DNA of 64,000 nt. Source: Streptomyces sp. TRM70350. GTDB lineage: Bacteria > Actinomycetota > Actinomycetes > Streptomycetales > Streptomycetaceae. Numbering within the stretch: the stretch's first letter is position 1; each line of letters starts with the position of its first letter. Below, one piece after another: positions 1 through 8,225 of this stretch. A program made the translations under genes and the position numbers. Below the pieces are notes generated by a model. That model saw only the letters and a list, made by a program, of their open reading frames with translations. It made no database searches and was not told where the DNA came from. The DNA is taken from assembly GCF_019219825.1 (NCBI RefSeq), contig NZ_JAHUXH010000012.1, positions 124,001-188,000 of the forward strand, written 5' to 3'.

Positions 1-1
1 C

Positions 2-613
2 GCCGTGGTCAGTTCCGTCCTCGTCTTCGGACTCGCCGCGCGCGGCGGGTTCCAGCAGAACCGGCTCGTCCTCGTCGGGTTCGGCGTCGCCACCGGGGCA
101 AGTGCCTTGATCAGCCTGCTCATCATCCTCACCGACCCGTTCAACGCGACGAAGGCGCTCACCTGGCTGTCGGGCTCCACCTACGGCCGGACCCTGCCCG
201 ACGCGGCGCCTCTCGCGGCGGTCCTCGCCGTCGGCGCGGCCGTTGCGGTGCTGCGGCGTACGGAGCTCGACCTTGTGTCGCTCGACGAGGACACCCCCAG
301 GCTCCTGGGGCTCGACGTGGCGCGGGGGCGCCTGGGCTTCCTCGTCCTGGGCGTTCTGCTCAGCGCCACCGCCGTGGCCGCCGCGGGCACGATCGGCTTC
401 GTGGGCCTGGTGGCACCGCACGCGGCCCGGGCCCTCGTGGGCCGGCAGCACGTCCGGGTGGTGCCGGTGGCGATGCTCCTCGGCGCCGTGCTCGTCTGTA
501 CCGCGGATCTGGTCGGCAGGACCGTGATCGCGCCGGCCCAGCTCGGCGCCGGCCTGATGACGGCCGTGATCGGGACGCCGTACTTCCTCTATCTCCTCGT
601 CCGCAGCCGCTGA
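2..613 (+). CDS. FecCD-family siderophore ABC permease, C-terminal part (cut by window edge)
   Basis: This is the last ~203 codons of an inner-membrane permease that passes ferric siderophore through the cytoplasmic membrane, working with a binding lipoprotein and an ATPase. The reading frame is open from base 2, so the gene starts off the window. Several hydrophobic helices are visible, plus the family signature GTIGFVGLVAPHAAR near the middle of the visible part; that region is the cytoplasmic loop that contacts the ATPase in FecCD/BtuC permeases. The C-terminal end (FLYLLVRSR) is typical. It lies next to siderophore biosynthesis genes, which fits a ferric-siderophore uptake role. Which siderophore is imported cannot be told from this fragment. 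Confidence 0.9.
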   Translation, partial: AVVSSVLVFGLAARGGFQQNRLVLVGFGVATGASALISLLIILTDPFNATKALTWLSGSTYGRTLPDAAPLAAVLAVGAAVAVLRRTELDLVSLDEDTPRLLGLDVARGRLGFLVLGVLLSATAVAAAGTIGFVGLVAPHAARALVGRQHVRVVPVAMLLGAVLVCTADLVGRTVIAPAQLGAGLMTAVIGTPYFLYLLVRSR

Positions 614-720
614 GCGCTCCGCGGGAAGTGCCGCGATGGGCCGCCGATCGTCTGCGGGCCCGTCGGGCCGTCCGCGCCGACGCGGCGGAGCCGCACTTCG
701 ACACAGCCTCGCGCCCCTGC

Positions 721-916
721 ACGGGGCTGCCGAACCGCGCGGGATTTCAGCCGGGCCCGCCCGGCTTTCGCGGTCGGCTCACCGGTGCTGCGTTCCGCGG
801 TGCAGCTTGCGGCGGAGCACGGGGTTGTCGAGCCGTGCGGGATTTCAGCCGGGCCCGCCCGGCTTTCGCGGTCGGCTCACCGGTGCTGCGTTCCGCGGTG
901 CAGCTTGCGGCGGGCG
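721..916. repeat. 98-bp tandem duplication including the fetB-like gene tail
   Basis: Two head-to-tail copies, 721-818 and 819-916, have a period of 98 bp. About 75 bp (741-815 and 839-913) are identical; the first ~20 bp of each copy differ at a few positions. The right copy holds the stop codon and last ~12 codons of the minus-strand permease gene that ends at 877. The left copy is a non-coding duplicate of that tail. Each copy carries the same GC-rich hairpin. Confidence 0.85.
847..864 (-). terminator. GC hairpin after fetB-like gene (duplicated at 749-766)
   Basis: The 18-bp inverted repeat has arms AGCCGGGC / GCCCGGCT separated by two bases, 13 bp beyond the stop codon of the minus-strand permease. 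An identical copy sits at 749-766 because of the 98-bp duplication. There is no U-tract on the minus strand, so termination is inferred from position only. The two copies may also insulate the convergent gene ending at 613. Confidence 0.45.
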
Positions 917-1662
917 ACGAGCTCGATGGTCAGGGCCACGGAGAGCGCCTCGACGGCCAGCAGCGCGATGAGCACGAAGAGCTGGACGGCCCCGGCGAGC
1001 ACGGGGGAGGCGCCGGCCAGGAGCATGCCGACGAACGCGCCCGGCAGGGTCACCAGGCCCACGGTACGGGTCTGGTCGAGGGCGGGCAGCAGGGCGTCCG
1101 ACGCGGCGGGCCGGATCACCAGGAGGTGGGCGTCGCGCTCCGGCAGGCCCAGCGCCAGGGCGGCTTCCACCTCGCCGTACCGCAGGGCGAGTTCGTCCAG
1201 CGCGCGGCGTCCGGCGAGCACCGTCGCGGTGAGCGCGCCGCCGATGAGGATGCCGCTCACCGGGACGATCGCGATACCGGGAAGGGGAAGCAGCCCGGCC
1301 AGCACCAGCCCGGCAAGGACGGGCAGCACGGGGACCACGATGGGCAGGGCCGTCCACCACCAGGTGCCGTTCGGCGTGACGCGCCGTCCGGCGGTACGGG
1401 TGGCGACGGCGGACATCAGGAGCAGGAACCCGAGCAGGGCCGCGGTGTGGCGGACGGCCCAGCCGACCACCAGGGACACCGCGGCCAGTTGCACGGCCGC
1501 CCGTACGCCCGTCACCACGACCTCGCGGGCCCGCCCGTAGGAGTCGTCCGGGGACAGGCGGAACACCGCGACCACGGCGGTGGCCGCGACCACCAGGACG
1601 ACGAGGGCCACGGCGAGCGCCGTGCCGACCGGCAGCAGGGTCTCCGCAGCGAGGTGACGCAC
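877..1662 (-). CDS. FetB/UPF0014-family iron-export permease homologue
   Basis: Predicted 261-aa polytopic membrane protein with about seven hydrophobic segments. Its sequence matches the UPF0014 (YbbM/FetB) family, whose E. coli member exports iron together with the ATPase FetA. No partner ATPase is encoded nearby. The GTG start at 1662 has an AGGGG Shine-Dalgarno about 6 nt upstream. The start lies only 9 nt after the stop of the ornithine hydroxylase gene on the same strand, so the two are probably one transcript under the iron box at 3077. An exporter co-expressed with siderophore synthesis is unusual; it could handle iron, another metal or another solute. The gene's 3' end is tandemly duplicated downstream. 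Confidence 0.8.
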   Translation of the reverse strand: MRHLAAETLLPVGTALAVALVVLVVAATAVVAVFRLSPDDSYGRAREVVVTGVRAAVQLAAVSLVVGWAVRHTAALLGFLLLMSAVATRTAGRRVTPNGTWWWTALPIVVPVLPVLAGLVLAGLLPLPGIAIVPVSGILIGGALTATVLAGRRALDELALRYGEVEAALALGLPERDAHLLVIRPAASDALLPALDQTRTVGLVTLPGAFVGMLLAGASPVLAGAVQLFVLIALLAVEALSVALTIELVARRKLHRGTQHR

Positions 1663-1671
1663 GCGTCGCCC

Positions 1672-3015
1672 CTAACCCTGGGCGTAGTCCGCCCTCGCGG
1701 TGTCGGCGCCGCGCCGCGCCAGGAGGGAGTCGCGGATCTCCCCGGCCCGTACGGCGGTCGTGGACAGCCGGGTGGAGGTGAGGCCGTGGGTGTGTTCGGT
1801 GCCGCCCTGGAGGTAGATGTCGGCGGTGACGTTCGGGGCGGTCACCACGCGATGGTCACGGCCGACCCGGAGGGCGTCCTCCTCGTCGCGCAGACAGAGT
1901 TTGGCGAGCTCGCCGAGGTGGTCGCCGATGCCCCGGGGTCGGTAGCCGGTCGCGTAGACGAGCAGATCCGAGGCGATGACCTCGCGTTCGCCGGTCGGCA
2001 GGAACTCCACCGTCATCCGCACGTCGTCCGCGCCGGCCTCGACCTCGCGGATGCGGGAGACGTTCATCATCCGCAGCCGCTGCCTGCCCTGGACCCTCTC
2101 CTGGTACATGGTCCGGGACAGCGCCTCGATCAACTCCATGTCGACCACCGAGTAGTTGGTGCCGCGGTGGTAGTCGAACAGGGACCGTTTCACCTCGTGG
2201 GGCGCGCCGTAGTACAGGTCGACGGCCTCGGGATCGAAGATCCGGTTGGCGAACGGGCTGTCGTCGGCGGGGGTGTAGCCGTACTTGGCGAACACCGAGC
2301 AGATCTCGGCGTGGGGGAAGGTGCGGTGCAGGTAGTCGACGGCCTCGGCGGCGCTCTGCCCGGCGCCGAGCACGACGGCGCGGCGTACGGGCGCGCCGGA
2401 GCGCACGAGTTCGTCGACCCGGGGCAGCAACTCGCTGGTGTGCCAGATACGTTCGGACCGTACGGCGCCGGGCGGCAGGTGCGGCTCCAGGCCGGTGGCG
2501 ACGCAGATGCCGCGGGCCCGGCGGACCGTCACACGCTCCGGGGCGGCCGGATCGCGGCTGGTGACGTCGAAGTACCGGACCTCGCCGTCCTCGGTGACGG
2601 GTCGTACGGAGACGACCTCGGCGGAGTACTCGACGAGCGGGGCGACCCGGCCGGCCGCCCACTCGAAGTAGTCGTGGAACTCGATGCGCAGGGGGAAGAG
2701 GGGCTTCTGGTTGAGGAAGTCGACCAGTCGGCCGCGTACGCGCAGGTAGCACAGGAAGCTGAAGTCGCTGGTGGGGTCGCGCATGGTCACCAGGTCCTTC
2801 AGGAACGACACCTGCAGGGTGGCGTCGTCGACGAGCATGCCGCGATGCCAGCCGAACCGAGGTCGTTTTTCGAGGAACAGGGCCCGGAATCCGCCGTCTT
2901 CGCGTGAGGTCGCGCTGTGGTCCTGGAGCGCGATCGCGAGCGCAAGATTGGACGGTCCGAAGCCGATGCCCAGAAGGTCGTGGACGGAATCCGGCCCGCT
3001 CTGCAGTGTCGTCAC
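1672..3015 (-). CDS. cchB: L-ornithine/lysine N-monooxygenase (siderophore biosynthesis, CchB-like)
   Basis: Flavin-dependent enzyme that hydroxylates the side-chain amine of ornithine (or lysine), the first step to hydroxamate siderophores. The N-terminus has the FAD-binding GIGFGPSNLALAIAL motif, an NADPH-binding GAGQSAAEAVDYL motif lies mid-protein, and the ATGY motif (YATGYRPRG) is near the C-terminus, as in SidA/PvdA/IucD enzymes. The GTG at 3015 is preferred (447 aa, beginning with V-T-T-L-Q-S-G-P) because a GGAGG lies just upstream; a longer frame to 3066 would run into the promoter. It is divergent from a formyltransferase gene, the pair expected for formyl-hydroxyornithine in coelichelin, hence the symbol. 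The rest of that cluster is not visible, so the final product is inferred. Confidence 0.85.
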   Translation of the reverse strand: MTTLQSGPDSVHDLLGIGFGPSNLALAIALQDHSATSREDGGFRALFLEKRPRFGWHRGMLVDDATLQVSFLKDLVTMRDPTSDFSFLCYLRVRGRLVDFLNQKPLFPLRIEFHDYFEWAAGRVAPLVEYSAEVVSVRPVTEDGEVRYFDVTSRDPAAPERVTVRRARGICVATGLEPHLPPGAVRSERIWHTSELLPRVDELVRSGAPVRRAVVLGAGQSAAEAVDYLHRTFPHAEICSVFAKYGYTPADDSPFANRIFDPEAVDLYYGAPHEVKRSLFDYHRGTNYSVVDMELIEALSRTMYQERVQGRQRLRMMNVSRIREVEAGADDVRMTVEFLPTGEREVIASDLLVYATGYRPRGIGDHLGELAKLCLRDEEDALRVGRDHRVVTAPNVTADIYLQGGTEHTHGLTSTRLSTTAVRAGEIRDSLLARRGADTARADYAQG

Positions 3016-3076
3016 CGCTTCATCGCCTCCCCTGAAGGGGGGACACAGCCTCCCCCAAGCAGGCACATGCTAGATA

Positions 3077-3091
3077 AGGTAAGCCTTACCT
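3077..3091. promoter_or_regulatory. Iron box (DmdR1/IdeR-type operator) between divergent siderophore genes
   Basis: AGGTAAGCCTTACCT is a perfect palindrome with 7-bp arms and one central base, set in an AT-rich stretch (TAGATAAGGTAAGCC...). It matches the actinobacterial iron-box pattern bound by Fe(II)-loaded DmdR1/IdeR/DtxR repressors. It sits 62 bp from the hydroxylase start and 23 bp from the formyltransferase start, so one site could repress both promoters when iron is replete. Confidence 0.8.
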
Positions 3092-3113
3092 AGCAATGCC
3101 TGAGGAGGCTCAC

Positions 3114-4061
3114 ATGCGGGTCGTCATGTTCGGCTATCAGACCTGGGGACACCGGACGTTGCGGGCGCTGCTCGACTCCCGGCACGAGGTGGTCCTGGTC
3201 GTCACCCACCCGAAGAGCGACCACGCGTACGAGAGGATCTGGAGCGACTCGGTCGCCGACCTCGCCGAACAGCACGGTGTGCCGGTGCTGTTGCGCAACC
3301 GGCCGGGCGACGACGAACTCCTGCGCGCGCTCAAGGAGTCCGAGCCGGACATCATCGTGGCGAACAACTGGCGTACCTGGCTGCCCCCGGAGATCTTCGA
3401 CCTGCCGCCGCACGGCACGCTCAACGTCCACGACTCGCTGCTGCCCGCCTACGCCGGATTCTCGCCGCTGATCTGGGCCCTCATCAACGGCGAGAGGCAG
3501 GTCGGGGTCACCGCCCACCGCATGGACGCCGAGCTCGACATGGGCGACATCCTGCTCCAGCGCGCGGTGCCGGTCGGGCCCACCGACACGGCGACGGACC
3601 TGTTCCACCGCACGGTCGACCTCATCGGCCCGATCGTGACCGACGCGCTGGACCTCATCGCCTCCGGCAAGGCGGTGTGGACGCCGCAGGACCGCTCGCG
3701 CTCCAGCTTCTTCCACAAGCGGTCCCTGGAGGACAGCCGGATCGACTGGACCTGGCCCGCCGAGGACCTGGAGCGGCTCGTACGGGCCCAGTCGGACCCG
3801 TACCCGAACGCCTTCACCCATCACCGCGGCGAACGCATCCGGATCGTCTCGGCCGCCGTCTCGCGGGGCCGCTACGGGGGCACACCGGGGCGGATCTTCA
3901 TCCGCGAGGGTGACGGGGTGGTCGTCGTCGCCGGGGCGGAGGCGCGGTCCGGTCGCCTGCCCGGTCTGGTGGTCCGACGGGTGCGGACCGACGACGGCAC
4001 GGAGTACGCCGCCACCGACTACTTCCGCACCATGGGCGGCTACCTGACGGACCGTCCGTGA
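3114..4061 (+). CDS. cchA: Formyltransferase for N-hydroxyornithine (CchA-like, Fmt family)
   Basis: Predicted 315-aa 10-formyltetrahydrofolate-dependent transferase of the methionyl-tRNA formyltransferase fold. It is expected to formylate N5-hydroxyornithine. The N-terminal Rossmann-like domain begins MRVVMFGYQTWGHRTL. The catalytic region shows the folate-binding HDSLLPAYAGFSPL segment and a downstream D at AELDMGDILLQ, as in Fmt and ArnA. A C-terminal OB-like region follows from about residue 210. The ATG at 3114 is chosen because GAGGAGG lies 5 nt upstream; the ATG at 3096 has no ribosome site and abuts the iron box. The gene's 3' end is followed by two decayed tandem copies of itself (4093-4406). 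Confidence 0.85.
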   Translation: MRVVMFGYQTWGHRTLRALLDSRHEVVLVVTHPKSDHAYERIWSDSVADLAEQHGVPVLLRNRPGDDELLRALKESEPDIIVANNWRTWLPPEIFDLPPHGTLNVHDSLLPAYAGFSPLIWALINGERQVGVTAHRMDAELDMGDILLQRAVPVGPTDTATDLFHRTVDLIGPIVTDALDLIASGKAVWTPQDRSRSSFFHKRSLEDSRIDWTWPAEDLERLVRAQSDPYPNAFTHHRGERIRIVSAAVSRGRYGGTPGRIFIREGDGVVVVAGAEARSGRLPGLVVRRVRTDDGTEYAATDYFRTMGGYLTDRP

Positions 4062-4092
4062 GTGAGCGGCAGGACGCGGACCGGTGACCTGC

Positions 4093-4406
4093 CGGTCGGT
4101 CCGGCTTGTCGTCCGTGAGCGTGGTTGCGGGTGTCGAGGTGTGGGCCGGTCGCCTGCCCGGTCTGTGGTCAGGTGGGTGCGTCGGGAGCGACTGCTTGTG
4201 GGCGATGGGCGGTTGTCCGACGAGCCGTCCGTGAGGGAGCGGTGCGGACCGGTCGGTCCGGCTCGTCGTCCGTGAGCGTCGTTGCGGGCGTCGAGGCGTG
4301 GCCCCGTCGCCTCCCCGGGCCTGTGGTCGGGCGGGGGCGTCGTGAGTGACTGCTTCTGGGCGTTGGGCGGCTCTCTGACGGGCCGTCCGTACGACGGAGC
4401 CCCGGG
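4093..4406. repeat. Two decayed tandem copies (157 bp each) derived from the cchA gene tail
   Basis: Copies at 4093-4249 and 4250-4406 have a 157-bp period and are about 80-85% alike by eye. They share blocks with the real gene end: GTCGCCTGCCC occurs near 3952 in the gene and again at 4149, with a variant at 4306; the block around CCGTCCGTGAG that contains the stop codon recurs near 4222 and 4381. Neither copy is open in the original frame. This accounts for the 350-bp gap after the formyltransferase; no gene is seen in it. Confidence 0.75.
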
Positions 4407-4412
4407 CCGGTG

Positions 4413-5353
4413 TCAGCCCGTCGTGCCCGGGACGGCGGCGGTGGCCTCGTGGTGGCGGCCCATCGGAATGACCATCGGCGTCCGGCTGACGGGGTCCTCG
4501 CCGACCACGCACCGCAGCCCGAAGACCTCCTCCACCATCGCGGCGGTGACGACCTCGGCCGGTGCGCCCCTCGTCCCGACGCGGCCCGCCTTCATGGCGG
4601 CGACGTGATCGGCGTACCGGCACGCCTGGCTGAGGTCGTGCGCCACCATCACGACGGTGCGGCCCTGATGCCGGTTGCCAGCCGAGCGCGGCCTGCGCCT
4701 GGAACTGCCGGCCGTGGGCCATGAGGTAGTCGGTGGCGCTGGTGCAGATCCAGGCGATGCCGACGCCGACGAGGACGATCCGGTAGCCGGTGGTGCCGCG
4801 TTTCCACGCAGCACGTACACCAGCAGCGCGGCCGTCAGCGCGCCGAGCAGTCCCAGGGCCTGGCGCCCGCGCCGGTGTCCCAGCCGAGGACGATTCCCGC
4901 GACCACCGCCGTCCCGGCGCCCTGGGTGATGCCCATCATGTCGGGGCTGGCGAGCGGGTTGAGCGTCATGGTCTGGAGCAGGGCCCCCGAGATGCCGAAC
5001 GCGATGCCGCCGAGCAGCCCCGCCAGGGCCCGCGGCAGGCGCAGTTCATGGACGATCAGCCGGGTTCCGGGATCGCCCGCGCCGACCAGGGCCCGCATCA
5101 CGTCGATCAGCGGCAGGTCGATGTCCCCGATGGCGGTCTCCACGCAGAACGCGAGGAACGCGGCGGCGGCGAGGACCAGGCACACGGCCACCAGCCGGGG
5201 CCGCAGCACCCCGGAGACGGGCGGCACGGCGAGCCGGAACGGGACGCGGCCCGCGGAGCGGGGGACGTCGATCCGGTCCGCCGGGTCTCTCCGGCCCGCG
5301 CCGGGCGCGAGGTCGGTCGTCATGGGCTCACGGCTCCGTGCGCGGCTCGTCAT
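4413..5353 (-). pseudogene. Remnant of a siderophore importer: FecCD permease 5' half joined to FepC-type ATPase 3' end
   Basis: Reading leftward from the ATG at 5353, the first ~165 codons are the N-terminus of a FecCD permease (helix VAVCLVLAAAAFLAFCVE; the LRLPRALAGLLGGIAFGISG signature). The frame then breaks near 4870 and again near 4803; shifting by one base each time restores permease sequence through ...LLVYVLRG and ...GIAWICTSATDYLMAHG. Near 4670 the permease stops and the last ~85 codons of a FepC-like ATPase begin (GRTVVMVAHDLSQACRYADHV, then a C-terminus ending near 4413). The second half of the permease and the Walker A part of the ATPase are gone. Two frameshifts plus an internal deletion mean it cannot make a transporter. 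It probably came from an importer operon of the neighbouring siderophore locus. Confidence 0.8.
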
Positions 5354-5408
5354 GGGCCCACCGGGGCAACGCCCGCAGGCCCTGGAAAGCAGCGAGGGAC
5401 GCCGAACG

Positions 5409-7103
5409 TCACGGCTCCTCCTCGGTCTCCCTGCGGGCCTTCGCCGCCCGCCGCAGCCGGTGGTGACGCGTCGGGGCCTGTCCCGCGACCACGTCGCCGA
5501 CCATCGTCCGTACGACGTCCTGCAGCCGGTGCAGTGCGTGGTGCCGGGCGGGCCCCGCGCCCGGATCCTCCCGCAGCTCCTTCAGCAGCGCCCCGCACAG
5601 CACCAGCATGACGACCACGAACGGCAGCGCGACCAGGATCGTCGCCGTCTGGAGCGAGTTCAGCCCGCCCACCACGAGCAGCACCGCCGCCACGGACGCC
5701 ATCAGCACACCCCACGCCACCACGAGCCACGACGGCGGGTGCAGCGTGCCACGGCTGGTGAGGGAGCCCATCACCAGCGACGCCGAGTCGGCACTCGTGA
5801 CGAAGTAGGTCATGACCAGGACCATCGCGACGAACGACGTGACCGTGCCGATCGGCAGCGCGTCCAGCATCGCGAACATCGCCGCCTCGGCGCCGTCCGC
5901 CACATCGCCCCCGAGGTCCGCCTGTCCGGTCGACTCCAACCGGAGCGCCGTACCACCCATCACACAGAACCAGACGACGGTCGCACCGCTCGGCACCAGC
6001 AGCACACCGATGAGGAACTCGCGGATGCTCCGGCCGTGCGAGATACGGGCGATGAACGTCCCCACGAACGGCGCCCACGACAGCCACCAGGCCCAGTAGA
6101 AGATCGTCCAGGAGCCCAGCCAGGACCGGTCGGAGAAGGCGCCGGTGCGTGTGGCCATCGGCAGCAGGTCGTTCAGATAGCCGCCGACGGACGCCGGGAT
6201 CACATCCAGGATGTAGACGGTCGGTCCGAGCAGGAAGACGAACACCATCAGCGCGGCCGCGAGCACGATGTTCAGCGTCGACAGCCATTTGATGCCCCGG
6301 TGCAGACCGGAGAAGGCCGAGACCACGAACGCCGCGGACAGGGCCCCGATGATGATCAGCTCTGTGTTCCGGGTGGCGTCGATCCCCACCGTGAGGTCGA
6401 GCCCCTCGGCGACCTGGAGTGCCCCCAGGCCCAGGCTCGTCGCCGTACCGAACGCGGTCGCGAAGACGGCGAGCAGATCGATCAACCGGCCCGGCCACGA
6501 CGCCGCCCGCCGGGCCCCGATGAGCGGCACGAACGCGGCACTGAGCCGGTTGCTGCGGCCCTTGCGGAAACCGGCGTACGCCAGGGCCAGCCCCGCGATC
6601 CCGTAGATGGCCCACGGGGTGAGCGTCCAGTGGAAGAAGGAGTACTCCAGGGCCGTACGCGCGGCCGTGTCGGTCTGGGCGGGCACACCGCTCGCCGGGG
6701 GCGGCGCGAGATAGTGGGTGAGCGGTTCGCCGACGCCGTAGAACATCAGGCCGATGCCCATGCCCGCGCTGAACATCATCGCGATCCAGGCGAGGTTTCC
6801 GAACTCCGGCTCGATGTCGTCCTGGCCCAGTCTGATCCGGCCGAACCGGCTGAACGCGATCACCAGGCACAGGACCAGGAACACGTCCGCGGCGACCACG
6901 AACAGCCAGCCGAAGTTGTCCAGGACCCAGCCCAGACTCGCGGAGGAGACGCTGTCGAAGGACTCGTCGCCCAGCCAGGCCCACAGGACGACGGCGACGA
7001 CGGCGGCCATCCCGATGCCGACGAGGGTGCGGTCGGGCGTCCCGCTGTCGGGAGCGCTGGACGGAGGCCCCGGCCGAGGCTGATCGATCGGATCCGTGCT
7101 CAT
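5409..7103 (-). CDS. BCCT-family betaine/choline/carnitine transporter
   Basis: Predicted 564-aa secondary transporter with about 12 membrane helices. It imports a quaternary-amine osmolyte such as glycine betaine or choline, usually driven by Na+ or H+. Family features visible are the segment around FSAGMGIGLMFYGVGEPL, the helix-8 tryptophan cluster WTIFYWAWWLSWAPFVGTF, and the FVTSADSAS motif. The C-terminal tail (last ~45 residues) is highly charged and rich in Arg/His, as in osmo-regulated BetP-like carriers. The ATG at 7103 has a GTGGGG run just upstream. It appears monocistronic, lying between the broken importer and a divergent Tat-exported protein gene. Substrate is not fixed by sequence. 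Confidence 0.93.
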   Translation of the reverse strand: MSTDPIDQPRPGPPSSAPDSGTPDRTLVGIGMAAVVAVVLWAWLGDESFDSVSSASLGWVLDNFGWLFVVAADVFLVLCLVIAFSRFGRIRLGQDDIEPEFGNLAWIAMMFSAGMGIGLMFYGVGEPLTHYLAPPPASGVPAQTDTAARTALEYSFFHWTLTPWAIYGIAGLALAYAGFRKGRSNRLSAAFVPLIGARRAASWPGRLIDLLAVFATAFGTATSLGLGALQVAEGLDLTVGIDATRNTELIIIGALSAAFVVSAFSGLHRGIKWLSTLNIVLAAALMVFVFLLGPTVYILDVIPASVGGYLNDLLPMATRTGAFSDRSWLGSWTIFYWAWWLSWAPFVGTFIARISHGRSIREFLIGVLLVPSGATVVWFCVMGGTALRLESTGQADLGGDVADGAEAAMFAMLDALPIGTVTSFVAMVLVMTYFVTSADSASLVMGSLTSRGTLHPPSWLVVAWGVLMASVAAVLLVVGGLNSLQTATILVALPFVVVMLVLCGALLKELREDPGAGPARHHALHRLQDVVRTMVGDVVAGQAPTRHHRLRRAAKARRETEEEP

Positions 7104-7288
7104 GACACCCCACTATGGTGCGGCATCTCGGCACAACGCCGGGCGGCGCGCCGCCCGGCCCACGCGTTGGGGGCCCGCCGACGGTCCTGGACGAGGGCCG
7201 GTTCTTGCTCCGCGCCGGGAACTCCCACGACGCGCGGGACGACTCCTGATGTGCCAACCGAACTGAACATCAAGGGAGTTGAACGGGC

Positions 7289-8056
7289 ATGGATGCCGAG
7301 CTCGGAAGGAGTCGGCGCGGAGTGCTGCGCGGCGCGGTGACGGGTGCGCTGGGGGCGGGCCTGGCGGTCGCCACCGGGGTGAGCGGCCCGGCGTTCGCGG
7401 CAACCGACGGCCGGTTACGGGTGGCCGTGCTGCTGTACGACGGGTTCACCGCGCTGGACGCGGTGGGGCCGTACGAGGTGCTGTGCCGGGTGCCGGACGT
7501 GCGGGTGACCCTGGTGGCCCGCGAACGGGGGCCGGTGCGTACGGACACGGGTGAGCTGGAGCTCGTGGCGGAACGCGCGATGCGGGACGTCCGCAGGGCC
7601 GACGTGCTGCTGGTGCCCGGCGGCGGTGAGCGCGGAACCGTGGCCATGATGGAGGACACCGCCGTCCACGAGTGGATCCGCCACATCCACCGCCGCTCGA
7701 CCTGGACGACATCGGTGTGCACCGGCTCCCTGATCCTCGGCGCCGCCGGACTGTTGCGCGGCCTGCCCGCCACCACGTACTGGGCCTCGCGCCCGTATCT
7801 GAAGGAACTCGGCGCCACCTACACGCCCGGGCGGTTCGTCGAGGCCGGGAAGATCATCACGGCGGCCGGGGTGTCCGCCGGGATCGACATGGGGCTGTAT
7901 CTCGCCGCCCGCCTGTCCGACGAGCACGTGGCGCGAGCGATGCAGCTCGCCGTCGAGTACGACCCGGATCCTCCGTACGACACCGGCAGCCCCGAGAAGG
8001 CCGACGAGGCGACGGAAGCGCTGGCACTGAAACTGCTCGCGGACGCGGCGCGTTAG
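7289..8056 (+). CDS. Tat-exported DJ-1/PfpI (GATase1-like, isonitrile-hydratase-like) protein
   Basis: Predicted 255-aa protein. Residues 1-37 form a twin-arginine signal peptide (SRRGVLRGAVTGALGAG... ending AFA), so it is probably exported folded. The mature part is a DJ-1/PfpI domain with the nucleophile-elbow cysteine in TSVCTGSLILGAAGLL, a context like that of isonitrile hydratase and the N-domain of GlxA regulators; no AraC DNA-binding domain follows. The LVPGGGERGT segment is the usual glycine-rich loop. The start at 7289 follows AAGGGAG by about 10 nt. The substrate is unknown; glyoxalase-, protease- or isonitrile-hydratase-type activity are all possible for this fold. Confidence 0.85.
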   Translation: MDAELGRSRRGVLRGAVTGALGAGLAVATGVSGPAFAATDGRLRVAVLLYDGFTALDAVGPYEVLCRVPDVRVTLVARERGPVRTDTGELELVAERAMRDVRRADVLLVPGGGERGTVAMMEDTAVHEWIRHIHRRSTWTTSVCTGSLILGAAGLLRGLPATTYWASRPYLKELGATYTPGRFVEAGKIITAAGVSAGIDMGLYLAARLSDEHVARAMQLAVEYDPDPPYDTGSPEKADEATEALALKLLADAAR

Positions 8057-8133
8057 CCGGACCCTCGCCGCCGCGATCCCCGGGAACCAGCCGCCTTTTC
8101 CTTCCGACTGCTGTGGGGGAGCGAGGAGGTGGC

Positions 8134-8225
8134 ATGGACGGACTGGACGTCGTGATGCGCGCGGTCGCCTGCCGGCACGGCCGTGTGGAGGCCATCCGGG
8201 ACGTCGACCTCGACGTCGCGGCCTG
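8134..8225 (+). pseudogene. ABC-transporter ATPase, 5' fragment (~30 codons)
   Basis: A GAGGAGG ribosome site precedes the ATG at 8134. The encoded start, MDGLDVVMRAVACRHGRVEA, then IRDVDLDVAAW, looks like the first beta strands of an ABC ATPase just before the Walker A loop. At about 8222-8228 the sequence changes abruptly into the truncated CoA-transferase that lies on the other strand, and the frame stops soon after. No Walker A or later motif remains. It is the left border of a patch of gene fragments. Confidence 0.6.

Noticed and set aside
628..2907. A very long open frame (759 codons) on the plus strand over the siderophore hydroxylase
   Set aside because: It is the antisense of a well-conserved flavin monooxygenase, composed of repetitive Gly/Asp/His-rich residues, with no family match and no ribosome site; a GC-bias shadow.
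4875..7340. Plus-strand frame of 821 codons across the BCCT gene
   Set aside because: Antisense to a clear 12-helix transporter; Arg/His/Pro-rich composition typical of shadow frames.
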